A stretch of DNA of 64,000 bases from Corynebacterium gallinarum (GCF_014837045.1 NZ_JACSPR010000007.1:1-64000); one strand, 5' to 3'. Positions 7,662-17,223 are shown, counted from the stretch's first letter. Translations and numbers: made by a program. Notes: a model not told the origin generated them from the letters alone.

Positions 7662-9158
7662 ATGCTCAATGACACCACCGCGCCGGAGGCCACAAGCCAC
7701 ACCGTTCCCATGCGCACCCTCATCGCCCTGATCGTCGGATCGATGGTCGGTGCAGGAATTTTCTCACTTCCCCAAAACATCGGATCGGTCGCAGCACCCG
7801 GCACCATGCTGATCGGTTGGGTCATCGCTGGCTTTGGCATGATGTCCGTGGCCTTCGTCTTCCACGTACTGGCCCGGCGGAAACCACACCTGGATTCCGG
7901 TGTGTATTCCTATGCACGCGTGGGCCTGGGCGACTTCGTGGGCTTCTGCTCCGCCTGGGGCTATTGGTTGGGTTCTGTCATCGCCCAGGTGGGTTACGCC
8001 ACCTTGTTCTTCAGCACCCTGGGCCATTATGTTCCGCTGTTCTCAGCGGACAATCCGGTGATCTCAGCACTCGCGGTGAGTGTCCTGACCTGGCTGATCT
8101 TCGCGGTGGTGGCCAGTGGTGTCAAACAGGCCGCCTTCCTGACAACGGTGACCACCGTGGTGAAGATTCTGCCGCTGCTGGCCTTCATCATCCTGGTGGC
8201 TTTCCTCGGTTTCAGCTGGGATAAGTTCACCATTGATTTCTGGGGCACCGGCGCTGATAGCACCGTGGGCTCGGTGTTTGATCAGCTCAAGGCGATCATG
8301 GTGTTCACGGTGTGGGTGTTCATCGGTGTTGAGGGTGCCTCGGTCTACTCCCGCCAGGCACGTTCCCGCAAGGACATCAGTCGCGCCACCATCATCGGAT
8401 TCTTCTCCGTATTGGTGCTGCTGGTGACCATCTCATCCCTGAGCTACGGTGTGCTCACCCAGCAGGAACTGGCGGTGCTGCCGGATAACTCCATGGCTTC
8501 TGTCCTGGAAGCTGTGGTCGGTGACTGGGGTGCGGCGTTGATCTCCGCTGGCCTGTGCCTGTCGGTGCTGGGTGCCTATGTGTCCTGGCAGATGCTGTGT
8601 GCCGAACCGCTGGCGCTGATGGCTGCAGACGGCCTGATCCCCTCCAAGGTTGGTGCCATCAACTCTCGTGGCGCTGCCTGGATGGCGCAGTTGATCTCCA
8701 CCATCGTGATCCAGATCTTCATCGTGATCTTCTTCCTCAACGAGACCACCTATGTGTCCATGGTGCAACTGGCCACCGTGCTCTACCTGGTGCCCTATTT
8801 CTTTGCAGCGCTCTACCTGGTTGCGCTGGCCACCCGCGGCCGCGGCATCAGCCACCCCCATGCCGGCAAGCTTTTCGACGACTCCGGCCCCACCATCCCT
8901 GTGGCGGAAAATAGGCGCCACGCCCTCGTCGGCATCGTGGCCACCGTGTATTCCATCTGGCTCTTCTACGCAGCTGACCCCAAGTACCTGCTCTTCGGTG
9001 CCATCGCCCTGCTCCCCGGTCTGATCCCCTATGTGTTAACCCGCATGCACCGCAATGAAAAGATCTTCAACACCTTCGAATACGGCGTGCTGGTCCTGCT
9101 GGTGATCGCTGCCGGCTTCGGACTCTTTGGCCTGATCGGTGGCGGGCTGACGCTCTAA
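7662..9158 (+). CDS. lysI: L-lysine permease, APC superfamily
   Basis: A 498-residue inner-membrane transporter with about 12-13 hydrophobic segments. The consensus GSMVGAGIFSLPQNIG near residue 27 is the first-helix substrate motif of basic amino acid APC transporters. Long stretches (HVLARRKPHLDSGVYSYARVGLG, FSTLGHYVPLFS, AYVSWQMLCAEPLALMAADG) match C. glutamicum LysI as I remember it, so import of lysine is the likely role. TAGTTT lies six bases before the ATG, consistent with a leaderless transcript. An antiporter role (arginine/ornithine type) is the alternative. Confidence 0.9.
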   Translation: MLNDTTAPEATSHTVPMRTLIALIVGSMVGAGIFSLPQNIGSVAAPGTMLIGWVIAGFGMMSVAFVFHVLARRKPHLDSGVYSYARVGLGDFVGFCSAWGYWLGSVIAQVGYATLFFSTLGHYVPLFSADNPVISALAVSVLTWLIFAVVASGVKQAAFLTTVTTVVKILPLLAFIILVAFLGFSWDKFTIDFWGTGADSTVGSVFDQLKAIMVFTVWVFIGVEGASVYSRQARSRKDISRATIIGFFSVLVLLVTISSLSYGVLTQQELAVLPDNSMASVLEAVVGDWGAALISAGLCLSVLGAYVSWQMLCAEPLALMAADGLIPSKVGAINSRGAAWMAQLISTIVIQIFIVIFFLNETTYVSMVQLATVLYLVPYFFAALYLVALATRGRGISHPHAGKLFDDSGPTIPVAENRRHALVGIVATVYSIWLFYAADPKYLLFGAIALLPGLIPYVLTRMHRNEKIFNTFEYGVLVLLVIAAGFGLFGLIGGGLTL

Positions 9159-9168
9159 GCTTGGGCGC

Positions 9169-9798
9169 ATGAAAGAAACAGAGGTCATCACACTGGAGAT
9201 CGGTCCTGTCCTCTTCGAATCCTCCACGAGATCCACGGAGGTCAAGAGACTGGACGGGGACAATATTCCAGGACAGGGATCTGGTATCGGCAGCATGGAC
9301 CTGCCCTTGAAGCAATTCCGAGATACCCTTGATCCTGCACTACGCAGGTCTGTTGCTGATGAACTCTTCTACCGGGTGTCACTGGACCCACGGCACGCAG
9401 ACAGGGTTGAAGACTACAAAAACCAGCTGGTGCACTGATTGGGTGGCCACATCGTCAACGGCGAGGTCACTCACACCAGTTTGGAATTCGGGCGCGTGGT
9501 GTTGGAATCATTCCACAACCGCACTCATTCCTTCATTTATGCAGATCCCGCCGCTACCTGGTCTTATTCTGGCCAGCTTGACGCCAACCTACCACTGGAT
9601 CAGGCACGTCTGGAATGGAGTTCTGATCAAAAATTCACCTATGCACGACAGGTTTTTGATGACTCCGAAGAACAGTTTTTCGGCGGCCACGGAGCTCTCA
9701 AAAAAATCCTAGATGTGGAATATCCCGGTGGGTCTGAATTGGCACACATGGAGTTACTGAAGTGGTTGCACTCTGATCCAGTCACGAATCAAGATTAA
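9169..9798 (+). pseudogene. Unknown gene split by an in-frame TGA
   Basis: One reading frame runs from ATG 9169 to the stop at 9798 except for TGA at 9436-9438. The first part gives 89 residues (hydrophilic, ...RVEDYKNQLVH) and the second 119 residues beginning LGGHIVNGEVTHTSLEFG; the second could only restart at TTG 9439, which has no ribosome binding site. A single TGG-to-TGA change (VHWLGG) would explain the break. I do not recognise the protein; it has no signal peptide or membrane segment. It begins 10 bases after lysI with no clear binding site, and its end overlaps the convergent nuclease-like gene by 17 bases. A sequencing error, a true pseudogene or two separate genes are all possible. 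Confidence 0.6.
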
Positions 9799-10861
9799 AC
9801 GCCTTGCTCACCTGTTCAATGGTGAACTGCTGGCGGAGTTTGGTCACTGAGTTCTGGTTGGCGAACATCCCCCTCTTCCAGAAGGCTGCTTCCCGCGGGA
9901 CCGTATGAACCCACTTCACCGGAACAACCCACTCAGCCAACTCATCACCGGGCCCATAGTGATAGCTCCCCTGGAGTGTCTGCCCCTTCAATGACTGTTC
10001 CACCCCGTCGATGTTGACCCGCGCACGATCAAAGATTTCGGCAGGTCCAATCACTATCCCAACCCCTACGTATCCGGCTTTGGGGATGTTGACAAAGATG
10101 CGTGCTTCCGGTTTCAGGTTCTTCACTGTCCGTGAGTACCACTCCCCACCACCAGCGGAGATGAAGCCATATTTCCGGGCATCAGACCAGTTCCTGCCGG
10201 TGGGGTCATCACCGAAGGATACATACCAATCTGTACCATTCCAGGTTTCCCTGGTCTTCTTCTTGCCACCCGTCCCGACTGCAGGCGTCACCCCTTCATG
10301 ATCGACAAGCCAGGTCCTGGCCAGGTAGTTGGAGCCCTGGTCGGTGAAATGCCGGAAGAATACAACATTGATGGGGACGGTGAAGTTCTCATTCAAGAAA
10401 CGGACGATTCGCTCCGTTGCCGGATCAATGTGGGAGGCCACGATCGTGAACACCTGCTCAGCGTTGACCTCCTCCGGCAGGGTGTCATTGAATGTGGTGT
10501 CGAAGGCCTCCTCCAGAGCCAGACCCGGACGGTAGGCCTCAAACATCGCCTTGATCTGGTCACGGCTCTGGGTTGCCACCCAGGAACCATAATCCAAGGT
10601 CTGCGCGGTGACGTCACGGGGCGTCTTGTCACGCTTGAGCTCGATGACATGAACCGCTGCCGACTCATCCAGGGCGAGCAAATCAATGAATCCACCATGT
10701 GCCGTCTGAACCTGCCGGCCAATGATGAGCAATTTCTTGCCCAGGATATCGGGGTCAGACTCAATGAAATCCTCCAGCTGGGATTCCAACCCCACCGACG
10801 TGGGCGCAATCCTCACCAGTTTATTGCCCTCGGTACGCCACAGGCCCATCTCCAATGTCAT
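9782..10861 (-). CDS. PD-(D/E)XK nuclease-like protein (DUF91/NucS-like N-terminus)
   Basis: A 359-residue protein. Residues about 24-95 look like a PD-(D/E)XK core: ESQLEDFIESDPDIL, then FIDLLALDES (Asp60) and VIELKRD (Glu74, Lys76), then a Gln/Tyr helix (TAQTLDYGSW). This is the arrangement of DUF91/NucS-type nuclease domains. The C-terminal half contains KYGFISAGGGEWYS and IPKAGYVGVGIVIGPA, which recalls PUA/EVE-like nucleic-acid-binding folds; that part is inference. It is flanked by a broken gene on one side and a long inverted repeat on the other. A restriction or repair role is possible but not shown. AGGGA lies about 10 bases before the ATG. Confidence 0.7.
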   Translation of the reverse strand: MTLEMGLWRTEGNKLVRIAPTSVGLESQLEDFIESDPDILGKKLLIIGRQVQTAHGGFIDLLALDESAAVHVIELKRDKTPRDVTAQTLDYGSWVATQSRDQIKAMFEAYRPGLALEEAFDTTFNDTLPEEVNAEQVFTIVASHIDPATERIVRFLNENFTVPINVVFFRHFTDQGSNYLARTWLVDHEGVTPAVGTGGKKKTRETWNGTDWYVSFGDDPTGRNWSDARKYGFISAGGGEWYSRTVKNLKPEARIFVNIPKAGYVGVGIVIGPAEIFDRARVNIDGVEQSLKGQTLQGSYHYGPGDELAEWVVPVKWVHTVPREAAFWKRGMFANQNSVTKLRQQFTIEQVSKAFNLDS

Positions 10862-10951
10862 ATTGCAGTTCCCTCACACTAGTGATCAAGCAGTTTCTCC
10901 ACATTAACAAGGGATGGGCTTCTCCCAGCGGCTTTCACAGCACCCTCCGGC

Positions 10952-11026
10952 GTACATTTGTGGAACTTGGTGAAACCCATCCTGAGGTTATGCACATGTG
11001 AAGCCCTTAAAGTTCCACCAATGTAC
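10952..11026. repeat. Long inverted repeat upstream of the nuclease-like gene
   Basis: Arms at 10952-10968 (GTACATTTGTGGAACTT) and 11010-11026 (AAGTTCCACCAATGTAC) pair over 17 bases with one mismatch around a 41-base loop. It lies about 90 bases before the nuclease-like start codon, beyond the mfd terminator. It could be a cruciform or hairpin regulatory site or a remnant of a small mobile element; no transposase is present. Confidence 0.75.
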
Positions 11027-11041
11027 AACCAGCCCAGGAGC

Positions 11042-11094
11042 AAAGCCCTCCCTGACGCATCCCGACATTAGGGGGGTACTTCAGAAAGGGCTTT
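11042..11094 (-). terminator. Terminator after mfd
   Basis: The perfect 8-bp repeat AAAGCCCT/AGGGCTTT (11042-11049 and 11087-11094) starts 18 bases past the mfd stop. The loop is long (37 bases) and the following tract is weak. Confidence 0.45.
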
Positions 11095-11112
11095 TGCCAT
11101 ATGGGACAGCAT

Positions 11113-14100
11113 CTACTGCCCCACTGAGATCACACCGGACTTCTTCTTGCCCTGTCCGGCGCGTGGGCCACGGACATCGACTTCATCCACGTCGAACATC
11201 TTGGTGATGAAGTCTGCCACCCACTGCAGCAGATCCACATCACGCAACAGGGGGTCGGTGACGTTGCGGCCGGCCTTGGGGAAGGACACCTGGATCGCCT
11301 TCGCCGCGGCCCGGTAGGTGGCACTCGGGAACAGGCGTTTGAGGCGCACCTGCTGGGAGTCCTTCAGGTCCACCGGGTGGATCTTGATGCGGGTGCCCTG
11401 CACGGCCACATCGGTCAGCCCGGCGGCACGCAGCTGGTGACGCAGGCGGGCCACGGCCAGCAGGCGGGAGACCTCCTCCGGGATCGGACCATAGCGGTCC
11501 TCCATCTCCTCCACCGCCAGCTGCAGGTCCGACTCTGATTCAGAGGTGGCCAGTTTGCGGTAGATCTCCAGACGCAGGCGCTCGGAGTTGATGTAGCTTT
11601 CCGGGATGTGGGCATCCACGGGCAGATCAACACGGACCTCAGTGGGTCCCTTGACGGTGCCGTCGACAGGCTTGCCGTCCGCCAGGGCGCGGTAGGCCTC
11701 CACCGCCTCGCCGACGAGACGGACGTAGAGATCAAAGCCCACGCCTGCGATGTGGCCGGACTGCTCCGCGCCCAAGACGTTGCCGGCACCGCGCATCTCC
11801 AGGTCCTTCATGGCCACAGCCATGCCGGCACCCAGGTCATTGTTCTGGGCGATGGTGGCCAGACGGTCGTAGCTGGTTTCAGTCAGCGTGGCACCCTTGG
11901 GGTACAGGAAGTAGGCATACCCGCGTTCACGGGAACGACCCACGCGACCGCGCAGCTGGTGCAGCTGGGACAGACCCATGTGGTGGGCGTTCTCCACGAT
12001 CAGGGTGTTGGCGTTGGCGATGTCCAGGCCGGTCTCGACGATGGTGGTACAGACCAGCACGTCATATTCACGGTCCCAGAATCCCTGGACGGTCTGCTCG
12101 AGCAGTTCCTCACTCATCTGCCCGTGGGCCACCACCACGCGCGCCTCGGGAACCAGGTCACGCAGCTCGCGGGCCTTCTTCTCGATGTCCGCGACCTTGT
12201 TGTGGATGAAGAACACCTGGCCGTCACGCAGCAGCTCACGACGGATCGACGCCGCCACCTGCTTGTCCTCATAGGGGCCGACGTAGGTGAGGATCGGGTG
12301 ACGGTCCTCCGGCGGGGTGAGCATGGTGGTCATCTCTCGGATACCCGCCATGGACATCTCCAGGGTTCGTGGGATCGGGGTGGCGGACATGGTCAGCACA
12401 TCCACGTGACTGCGCAGCGCCTTGATGTGTTCCTTGTGTTCCACACCGAACCGCTGCTCCTCATCCACAATGACCAGGCCCAGGTTCTTCCAGTGCACAC
12501 CGGTCTGCAGGAGGCGGTGGGTGCCCACCACGATGTCCACCTCACCTGAGGCGAGGCCAGCCAGGGTCTCCTTCGATTCCGCCGTGGAGGTGAACCGGGA
12601 CAGTCCGTGGATGGTCACGGGGAAACCTGCCATGCGTTCCTTGAAGGTGGATTCATGCTGCTGCGCGAGCAGGGTCGTGGGTACCAGCACCGCGACCTGC
12701 TTGCCGTCCTGCACGGCCTTGAAGGCCGCACGCACCGCCACCTCGGTCTTGCCGTAACCGACATCGCCGACGATCACGCGGTCCATGGGCACGGGTTTTT
12801 CCATGTCCTCCTTGACCGCGTCGATGGCCAGCATCTGGTCCTCGGTCTCCACGTAGGGGAAGTTGTCCTCCATCTCCTTCTGCCAGGGGCTGTCGGGGCC
12901 GAAGGCATGACCCGGCGCGGCCTGTCGCTTGGCGTAGAGCTCCACCAGTTCCCCGGCGATCTCCCGGACCGCGGCGCGGGCCTTCTTCTTGGTGTTCTTC
13001 CAGTCGGAGCCACCCATCTTGGACAGCGTCGGCTTCTCGCCGCCGACGTACCTGCTGAGCATGTCGAGGGAATCCATCGGCACATACAGCTGGTCACCGG
13101 GCTGCCCGCGCTTGGACGGGGCGTATTCCAGGACGATGTACTCCCGGCGCGAGGTCTCATCGCCGGAGGAGATGGTGCGTTCGGTCATCTTGATGAACCG
13201 GCCGATGCCGTGGGTTTCATGGACCACCAGATCGCCCGGGGTCAGCGCCAGCGGATCGACCTTGTTGCGTCGACGTGCGGGACGCCTCTTGGCACCGGCG
13301 ATATCCCCGACGCGGTTGCCGGTGAGGTCGGTTTCGGTGATGACCACCAGCGGCAGCGCATCGGCGTCGCGGTGTTTGCGTACCTTCGGGAACACCAGAC
13401 CGGCGTGGCTGAGCGCGTGGTACAGCGTCACCTGTCCGGGGCTGGGCTCCCAGCCTGGTGTGGCCACATGGGTGGGGATACCCTGCTCGGCGAAGCGCTC
13501 CACCATGCGTTTGATCGCACCCTCGGTCGGGGCGATGAACGCCGCGCGTCCACCGGCCCTGGTGTGCGCCAGCAGCAGCGCCATCATCTCATTGATGGCC
13601 TCCAGATCACCACGCGGGGTGGGGCCGGGCTCGAAATCCAGGGGCAGCGTCTCCGCGTCCGACGCCTCGAACATCCCGGTCGGGGCGAAGGTCCACCAGG
13701 GCAGCTTGCTTGTCGACGCCGATACCTCCAGCGATTCATAGCTGCGGTAGGAAGATGCCTCCAGATCCAGTCCCTTGACGGAGACCGGGCCATCCGCCCC
13801 CATGGCTGCGGCCTCCCAACCGGCGGCCATGAACTCCGCATCCGTGGCCTCAAGATCCGCGATGCGGGTGCGGACCTTTTCCGGGGCGATGACCATGATG
13901 TGGGTGTTCTCCGGCATCAGCTCCAGCAGCGGCACCATCGGGGTGTCCACCAGAGCCGGGATCAGGGCCTCCATGCCGTCGACATCCGTGCGGTCGGAGA
14001 TACGGGACAACATCTCCACCAGCGTCGGGTTGCCGGGGTGTTTGACCATCAGCTCCCCGGCGCGGGCGGCCACCGCATCGGTGATGAGCAGTTCACGCGC

Positions 14101-14766
14101 CGGGTAGATCTCGATCTCATCCAGGGTCATCTCCGGGATGGTGCGCTGATCGGCGACGGAGAACTGGCGGATGTCGGAGACCTCGTCGCCCCAGAACTCG
14201 ATGCGGACGGGATAGTCGAGGGTGGTCGGGAAGACATCGAGGATGCCACCGCGGGTGGCGAACTCCCCACGCTTGGCCACCATGTCCACATTCTTGTAGG
14301 CACGGAAGACCAGTTCCTCGCTCAGGGCGGAGAAGTCTGCTTCTGCCCCCTCCTTCAGGATGAGGGGCCTGCGTCCCTCTGCCTCCTTGAGAACAGGTTG
14401 GCAGAACGCGCGGGCAGCGGTGACGATGATCTGTGCGTCGTCAAGCTTGTTGAGCACCTGCGCGCGCCGACCCACAATGTCCACGCCGGGGGACAGACGC
14501 TCATGCGGGAGCGTCTCCCAGGACGGGAACCAGGCGACCTTGTCGCCCATCATCGCGCGCAGCTCCGCGGTGAGATCCTCCGCCTCACGGCCGGTGGCCG
14601 TGACCACCAGCACGGGTGCATGATGCGCCAGCGTGCCGATCACCCAGGGACGTGCCTGATCCACACCCGTGAGATGCAGATTGCGTGCGCCCACATTCGA
14701 GATCATGCCCTTCAGCTTGGGATCTGTGGCCGCGACCTTCAACAGGCCGGCGAGCATCGGTGTCAC
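11113..14766 (-). CDS. mfd: Transcription-repair coupling factor
   Basis: A 1217-residue protein of full family length. Mfd removes RNA polymerase stalled at DNA lesions and recruits UvrA. Domains in order: UvrB-homology N-terminal region, a CarD-like RNA-polymerase-interaction module ([16 protein letters not shown] near residue 512), a superfamily 2 translocase with Walker [12 protein letters not shown] near 665 and the DEEQ box in [13 protein letters not shown], motif VI in [17 protein letters not shown], and a TRCF C-terminal domain. The start is GTG at 14766, overlapping the TGA of the TetR gene by four bases, with AAGGAG nine bases upstream inside that gene. The two are translationally coupled. 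Confidence 0.97.
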   Translation of the reverse strand: MTPMLAGLLKVAATDPKLKGMISNVGARNLHLTGVDQARPWVIGTLAHHAPVLVVTATGREAEDLTAELRAMMGDKVAWFPSWETLPHERLSPGVDIVGRRAQVLNKLDDAQIIVTAARAFCQPVLKEAEGRRPLILKEGAEADFSALSEELVFRAYKNVDMVAKRGEFATRGGILDVFPTTLDYPVRIEFWGDEVSDIRQFSVADQRTIPEMTLDEIEIYPARELLITDAVAARAGELMVKHPGNPTLVEMLSRISDRTDVDGMEALIPALVDTPMVPLLELMPENTHIMVIAPEKVRTRIADLEATDAEFMAAGWEAAAMGADGPVSVKGLDLEASSYRSYESLEVSASTSKLPWWTFAPTGMFEASDAETLPLDFEPGPTPRGDLEAINEMMALLLAHTRAGGRAAFIAPTEGAIKRMVERFAEQGIPTHVATPGWEPSPGQVTLYHALSHAGLVFPKVRKHRDADALPLVVITETDLTGNRVGDIAGAKRRPARRRNKVDPLALTPGDLVVHETHGIGRFIKMTERTISSGDETSRREYIVLEYAPSKRGQPGDQLYVPMDSLDMLSRYVGGEKPTLSKMGGSDWKNTKKKARAAVREIAGELVELYAKRQAAPGHAFGPDSPWQKEMEDNFPYVETEDQMLAIDAVKEDMEKPVPMDRVIVGDVGYGKTEVAVRAAFKAVQDGKQVAVLVPTTLLAQQHESTFKERMAGFPVTIHGLSRFTSTAESKETLAGLASGEVDIVVGTHRLLQTGVHWKNLGLVIVDEEQRFGVEHKEHIKALRSHVDVLTMSATPIPRTLEMSMAGIREMTTMLTPPEDRHPILTYVGPYEDKQVAASIRRELLRDGQVFFIHNKVADIEKKARELRDLVPEARVVVAHGQMSEELLEQTVQGFWDREYDVLVCTTIVETGLDIANANTLIVENAHHMGLSQLHQLRGRVGRSRERGYAYFLYPKGATLTETSYDRLATIAQNNDLGAGMAVAMKDLEMRGAGNVLGAEQSGHIAGVGFDLYVRLVGEAVEAYRALADGKPVDGTVKGPTEVRVDLPVDAHIPESYINSERLRLEIYRKLATSESESDLQLAVEEMEDRYGPIPEEVSRLLAVARLRHQLRAAGLTDVAVQGTRIKIHPVDLKDSQQVRLKRLFPSATYRAAAKAIQVSFPKAGRNVTDPLLRDVDLLQWVADFITKMFDVDEVDVRGPRAGQGKKKSGVISVGQ

Positions 14767-15479
14767 TCTCGGATCTCCTTCACGGTGTTCACAGTATTCA
14801 CGGTGTTCGTGCCATCATTTTTCTCTTTGCCCAGAATCGCCCCGACGGGGCTGCTCTCCTCAGAGAGCGTGGGGTTGATCTCCATGCCGGCCAGGCCATT
14901 CCAACAGAGGTTGACGATATGCGCCGCCACCTCCTCCTTGCTGGGATGACGCTGATCCAACCACCACTGGGCAGTCATGGACACCATCCCCACCAACGCC
15001 TGCCCGTAGAGGATCGCGTACTGCGGATCCAACCCGGACCGGGTGAACGCCCGACCAAGGATATGCGACACCTGCGTGGTGGCGTCATTGAGCAGGGTCC
15101 CGTAGGTGCGCTCCCGACCGGACTCCTCATCCCGCACACCCGGGTTCATGTCACGGACCAGGATGAGAAACCCATCGGTCTCATCCTCCACATAGGTCAG
15201 CAGAGCGAGTACCGCCTGTTCAATGCGGTGCCGGGACCGCCCCTGCGCCAGGGACTGGGTGATCGCCGTCTCCAGCTTCACCATCTCACGCTCCACGACC
15301 ACCGCGTAGAGCCCCTCCTTGCCCCCGAAGTGCTCATAGATCACCGGCTTGGACACCTTCGCGCGGACAGCAATCTCCTCCACGCTGGCGCCGTCGAATC
15401 CGCGTTCCGCGAATAACGCACGCCCGATGGAGATTAACTGTTCCCGGCGTTCCTGCCCGGTCATCCGCTGTCGAACCAT
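14763..15479 (-). CDS. TetR/AcrR-family regulator
   Basis: A 238-residue repressor-type protein. The N-terminal helix-turn-helix (about residues 8-55: [19 protein letters not shown], then [20 protein letters not shown]) is typical; the C-terminal ligand domain is unassigned. ATG at 15479 is chosen because the HTH begins shortly after it and GGAG lies three bases upstream; an upstream start would add an unsupported 18 residues. The C-terminus carries the threefold repeat NTV-NTV-NTV from a 9-bp tandem DNA repeat just before the mfd ribosome binding site. The gene is coupled to mfd. No operator is obvious. Confidence 0.88.
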   Translation of the reverse strand: MVRQRMTGQERREQLISIGRALFAERGFDGASVEEIAVRAKVSKPVIYEHFGGKEGLYAVVVEREMVKLETAITQSLAQGRSRHRIEQAVLALLTYVEDETDGFLILVRDMNPGVRDEESGRERTYGTLLNDATTQVSHILGRAFTRSGLDPQYAILYGQALVGMVSMTAQWWLDQRHPSKEEVAAHIVNLCWNGLAGMEINPTLSEESSPVGAILGKEKNDGTNTVNTVNTVKEIRE

Positions 15480-15569
15480 GATCTCCAGACTATCCCAGCC
15501 CAGTCCACCCCGATAATTGGAACCACGATGCAATTGTGTAATATCTAGCGGTGCGGTCTATGTTCCGTA

Positions 15570-15601
15570 TTCACGTGCATACCCCCGCATTTCTGTATAT
15601 T
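15570..15601 (+). promoter_or_regulatory. Candidate tRNA-Gln promoter
   Basis: TATATT at 15596-15601 lies nine bases before the tRNA 5' end. A weak -35 (TTCACG, 15570-15575) stands 20 bases upstream of it. Confidence 0.4.
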
Positions 15602-15610
15602 TCGCAGCAT

Positions 15611-15682
15611 TTCCCCATGGTGTAATTGGCAACACAGCGGTTTTTGGTACCGTCGTTCAAGGTTCGAGTCCTTGTGGGGAAG
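15611..15682 (+). tRNA. tRNA-Gln (UUG)
   Basis: A 72-nt cloverleaf: acceptor TTCCCCA/TGGGGAA, D stem GTG/CAC, anticodon stem GCGGT/ACCGT with loop TTTTGGT (anticodon UUG, glutamine), four-base variable loop, T arm CAAGG-TTCGAGT-CCTTG, discriminator G73. CCA is not encoded. Confidence 0.92.
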
Positions 15683-15707
15683 CTTTCATTTCGTGTTCTT
15701 GGGACAC

Positions 15708-15770
15708 GGACGCACAACACCCGTCCAGCCGGTAGAAGATTCACTCCGGGTGGGCGGGTGTTGTGCGTCC
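15708..15770. terminator. Long hairpin between tRNA-Gln and the convergent lipoprotein gene
   Basis: A perfect 16-bp inverted repeat (arms 15708-15723 and 15755-15770, starting GGACGCACAACACCCG) encloses a smaller CCGG/CCGG hairpin. Lying between convergent genes, it probably terminates both; no U-tract is present in either direction. Confidence 0.55.
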
Positions 15771-15783
15771 CTGGGGCGTCTAT

Positions 15784-16506
15784 CTAACGCACCTGGGTAT
15801 CCTGGGCGACCTCCGCGAAGAGGTCCTCGTAGATCCCCAGGAGCTCATCGCGCTGGGCATCGGTCATCGGCTCGAAGGGATCGGTCTGGGAGTCAACGGT
15901 GGAGATGTGGCTACCGACCACCTCACCGTTCTTGACCGCGACCACCAGCGGGACGTAGATCCGGCGCTGTTCGGGATCATCCAGGCCCTCATACTCAGGG
16001 GCGGCATCCCCCAGCTCGGCGAGGATCTCGGAGTAGCCCTCGGTGCCAGGTTCCTCCTCCACAATGTTGCCGTCCGCATCCAGGGTCCGGACATCACGGA
16101 TCTCGGAGACATTCAGGTAGTGGATCTGGCCGATGTCGGTGTTCTTACCTGCCTCATCCATCACCGGCATGGCCGCACGGCACCACGGGCACTCCGGGAA
16201 ACCGAAGTACAACACGCCGGTGCCCTGCTGCAGCATCACCACCGCCTCGTCCTCGGTGATGGTGGAGAAGACGTGATCATCGGTTAAAGAAACGTCCAGG
16301 TACTCCTGACCATCCGGGGTGGTGCTTCCGTTGAGTGCCGCGTACTCCTCCCTCACCTCCGGATCACCTGCGCCGGTGACGGAGGCTGTCTCCGTGGCCG
16401 GATCCGTCTCCTCCTCGGCGGAGGAACAACCACTCAGCACCAACACCGAGGCGAGCAGGGCTGCGAAGAGGATGAAACCGGTGGACCGTGAATTGAGCCG
16501 GGGCAT
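15784..16506 (-). CDS. Secreted thioredoxin-like lipoprotein
   Basis: A 240-residue lipoprotein. A signal sequence with lipobox LSGC (residues 25-28) is followed by an acidic/Thr linker and a thioredoxin-like domain with GVLYFGFPECPWCRAAMPVM; the CPWC pair is the likely redox centre. It should sit on the outer face of the cell membrane and act in disulfide exchange or reduction, but the substrate is unknown. CAGGA nine bases upstream supports ATG 16506; a GTG nine codons earlier is the alternative. The gene is convergent with tRNA-Gln across a strong hairpin. Confidence 0.8.
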   Translation of the reverse strand: MPRLNSRSTGFILFAALLASVLVLSGCSSAEEETDPATETASVTGAGDPEVREEYAALNGSTTPDGQEYLDVSLTDDHVFSTITEDEAVVMLQQGTGVLYFGFPECPWCRAAMPVMDEAGKNTDIGQIHYLNVSEIRDVRTLDADGNIVEEEPGTEGYSEILAELGDAAPEYEGLDDPEQRRIYVPLVVAVKNGEVVGSHISTVDSQTDPFEPMTDAQRDELLGIYEDLFAEVAQDTQVR

Positions 16507-16638
16507 GGACAGGTTCCTGGACGATGCGTGCACAGCGGATCCCTTCGGGACGATGACAGTTAACGATGACAGTTACGGGCACCAGCCTATTCACTTCATA
16601 GGGCGTGTGCTGCCCATTCGTCGAACCCGGAAAACAAC

Positions 16639-16683
16639 AACCACCCGTCCGCCTGCTCTGTGAAAGCAGGTGGACGGGTGGTT
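16639..16683 (-). terminator. Strong terminator after the 93-residue gene
   Basis: An 18-bp stem AACCACCCGTCC-G-CCTGC / GCAGG-T-GGACGGGTGGTT (one G-T pair) is followed on the minus strand by GTTGTTTTCC. Confidence 0.75.
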
Positions 16684-16743
16684 GGTCGGCGCCTCTACGG
16701 CACCTCTACAGCGCAGTGCTCAGCCAGTAGCTAAGGCCAGCTG

Positions 16744-17025
16744 TTAAGCCGCGGTCAGTCCACGGGCCGCCCAGGCACCGGGGACGGTGAAGTCCGGGTG
16801 GACCCCTGCCATCTCCTCAAGCTGGAACATGGCCTTCTTCTCGATGAAGATCTTGTGGAAGCGGTTGATGCGCCCCTCGTATCCGGCTGCAACGGCATCG
16901 AGTACACCATCGACAAGGTGCGGCTTGACCAGTCCATCGAATTTTTCATGAAGATCCTCCCGGATGCTCCACAGGTTATCGTGGCTGCGCTCAATCCGGG
17001 TGATCTCGTCGTTGATATTCCTCAC
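16744..17025 (-). CDS. Small conserved-looking hypothetical protein
   Basis: A 93-residue cytosolic protein, mostly helical (NINDEITRIERSHDNLWSIREDL), with no signal peptide or cysteines. I do not recognise the family. AAAGGGACGAAC lies before the ATG, and a strong terminator follows, so it is probably a monocistronic real gene. Its upstream region, shared with the divergent ggt gene, is unusually AT-rich with five TTAA motifs. Confidence 0.65.
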   Translation of the reverse strand: MRNINDEITRIERSHDNLWSIREDLHEKFDGLVKPHLVDGVLDAVAAGYEGRINRFHKIFIEKKAMFQLEEMAGVHPDFTVPGAWAARGLTAA

Positions 17026-17053
17026 TGTTCGTCCCTTTCCAGAACGGGTGGAG

Positions 17054-17123
17054 TTAATTCTTTTAACCCCTTTTGTTTACCTACTGTTAACCTTAGTTCA
17101 TCTTTAGTTAAATGTCCAATTAA
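17054..17123. promoter_or_regulatory. AT-rich divergent control region with five TTAA motifs
   Basis: TTAA occurs at 17054, 17063, 17087, 17108 and 17120 inside a 70-base island far richer in A+T than its surroundings; the middle one is the palindrome GTTAAC. It separates the 93-residue gene (minus) from ggt (plus). Which factor binds is unknown. Confidence 0.4.
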
Positions 17124-17223
17124 CGCGGGTGGGGCGGGGCAAATTAGCGTCGCAAAGCAGTCGCGCTACCTAGCGTGCCGCCAACCCCTTCCCGACCAGC
17201 GGAAACCCTGCTAATCTCATGGC

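Noticed and set aside
12607-14949. Very long open frame (780 codons) on the plus strand opposite mfd
   Set aside because: It is the GC-rich antisense shadow of mfd, with His/Gly/Arg-rich low-complexity sequence, no ribosome binding site and no family features.
16562-17124. Possible DtxR iron box in the ggt upstream region
   Set aside because: The GTTAACCTTAG-like sequence lacks the 19-base palindromic pattern of DtxR sites.
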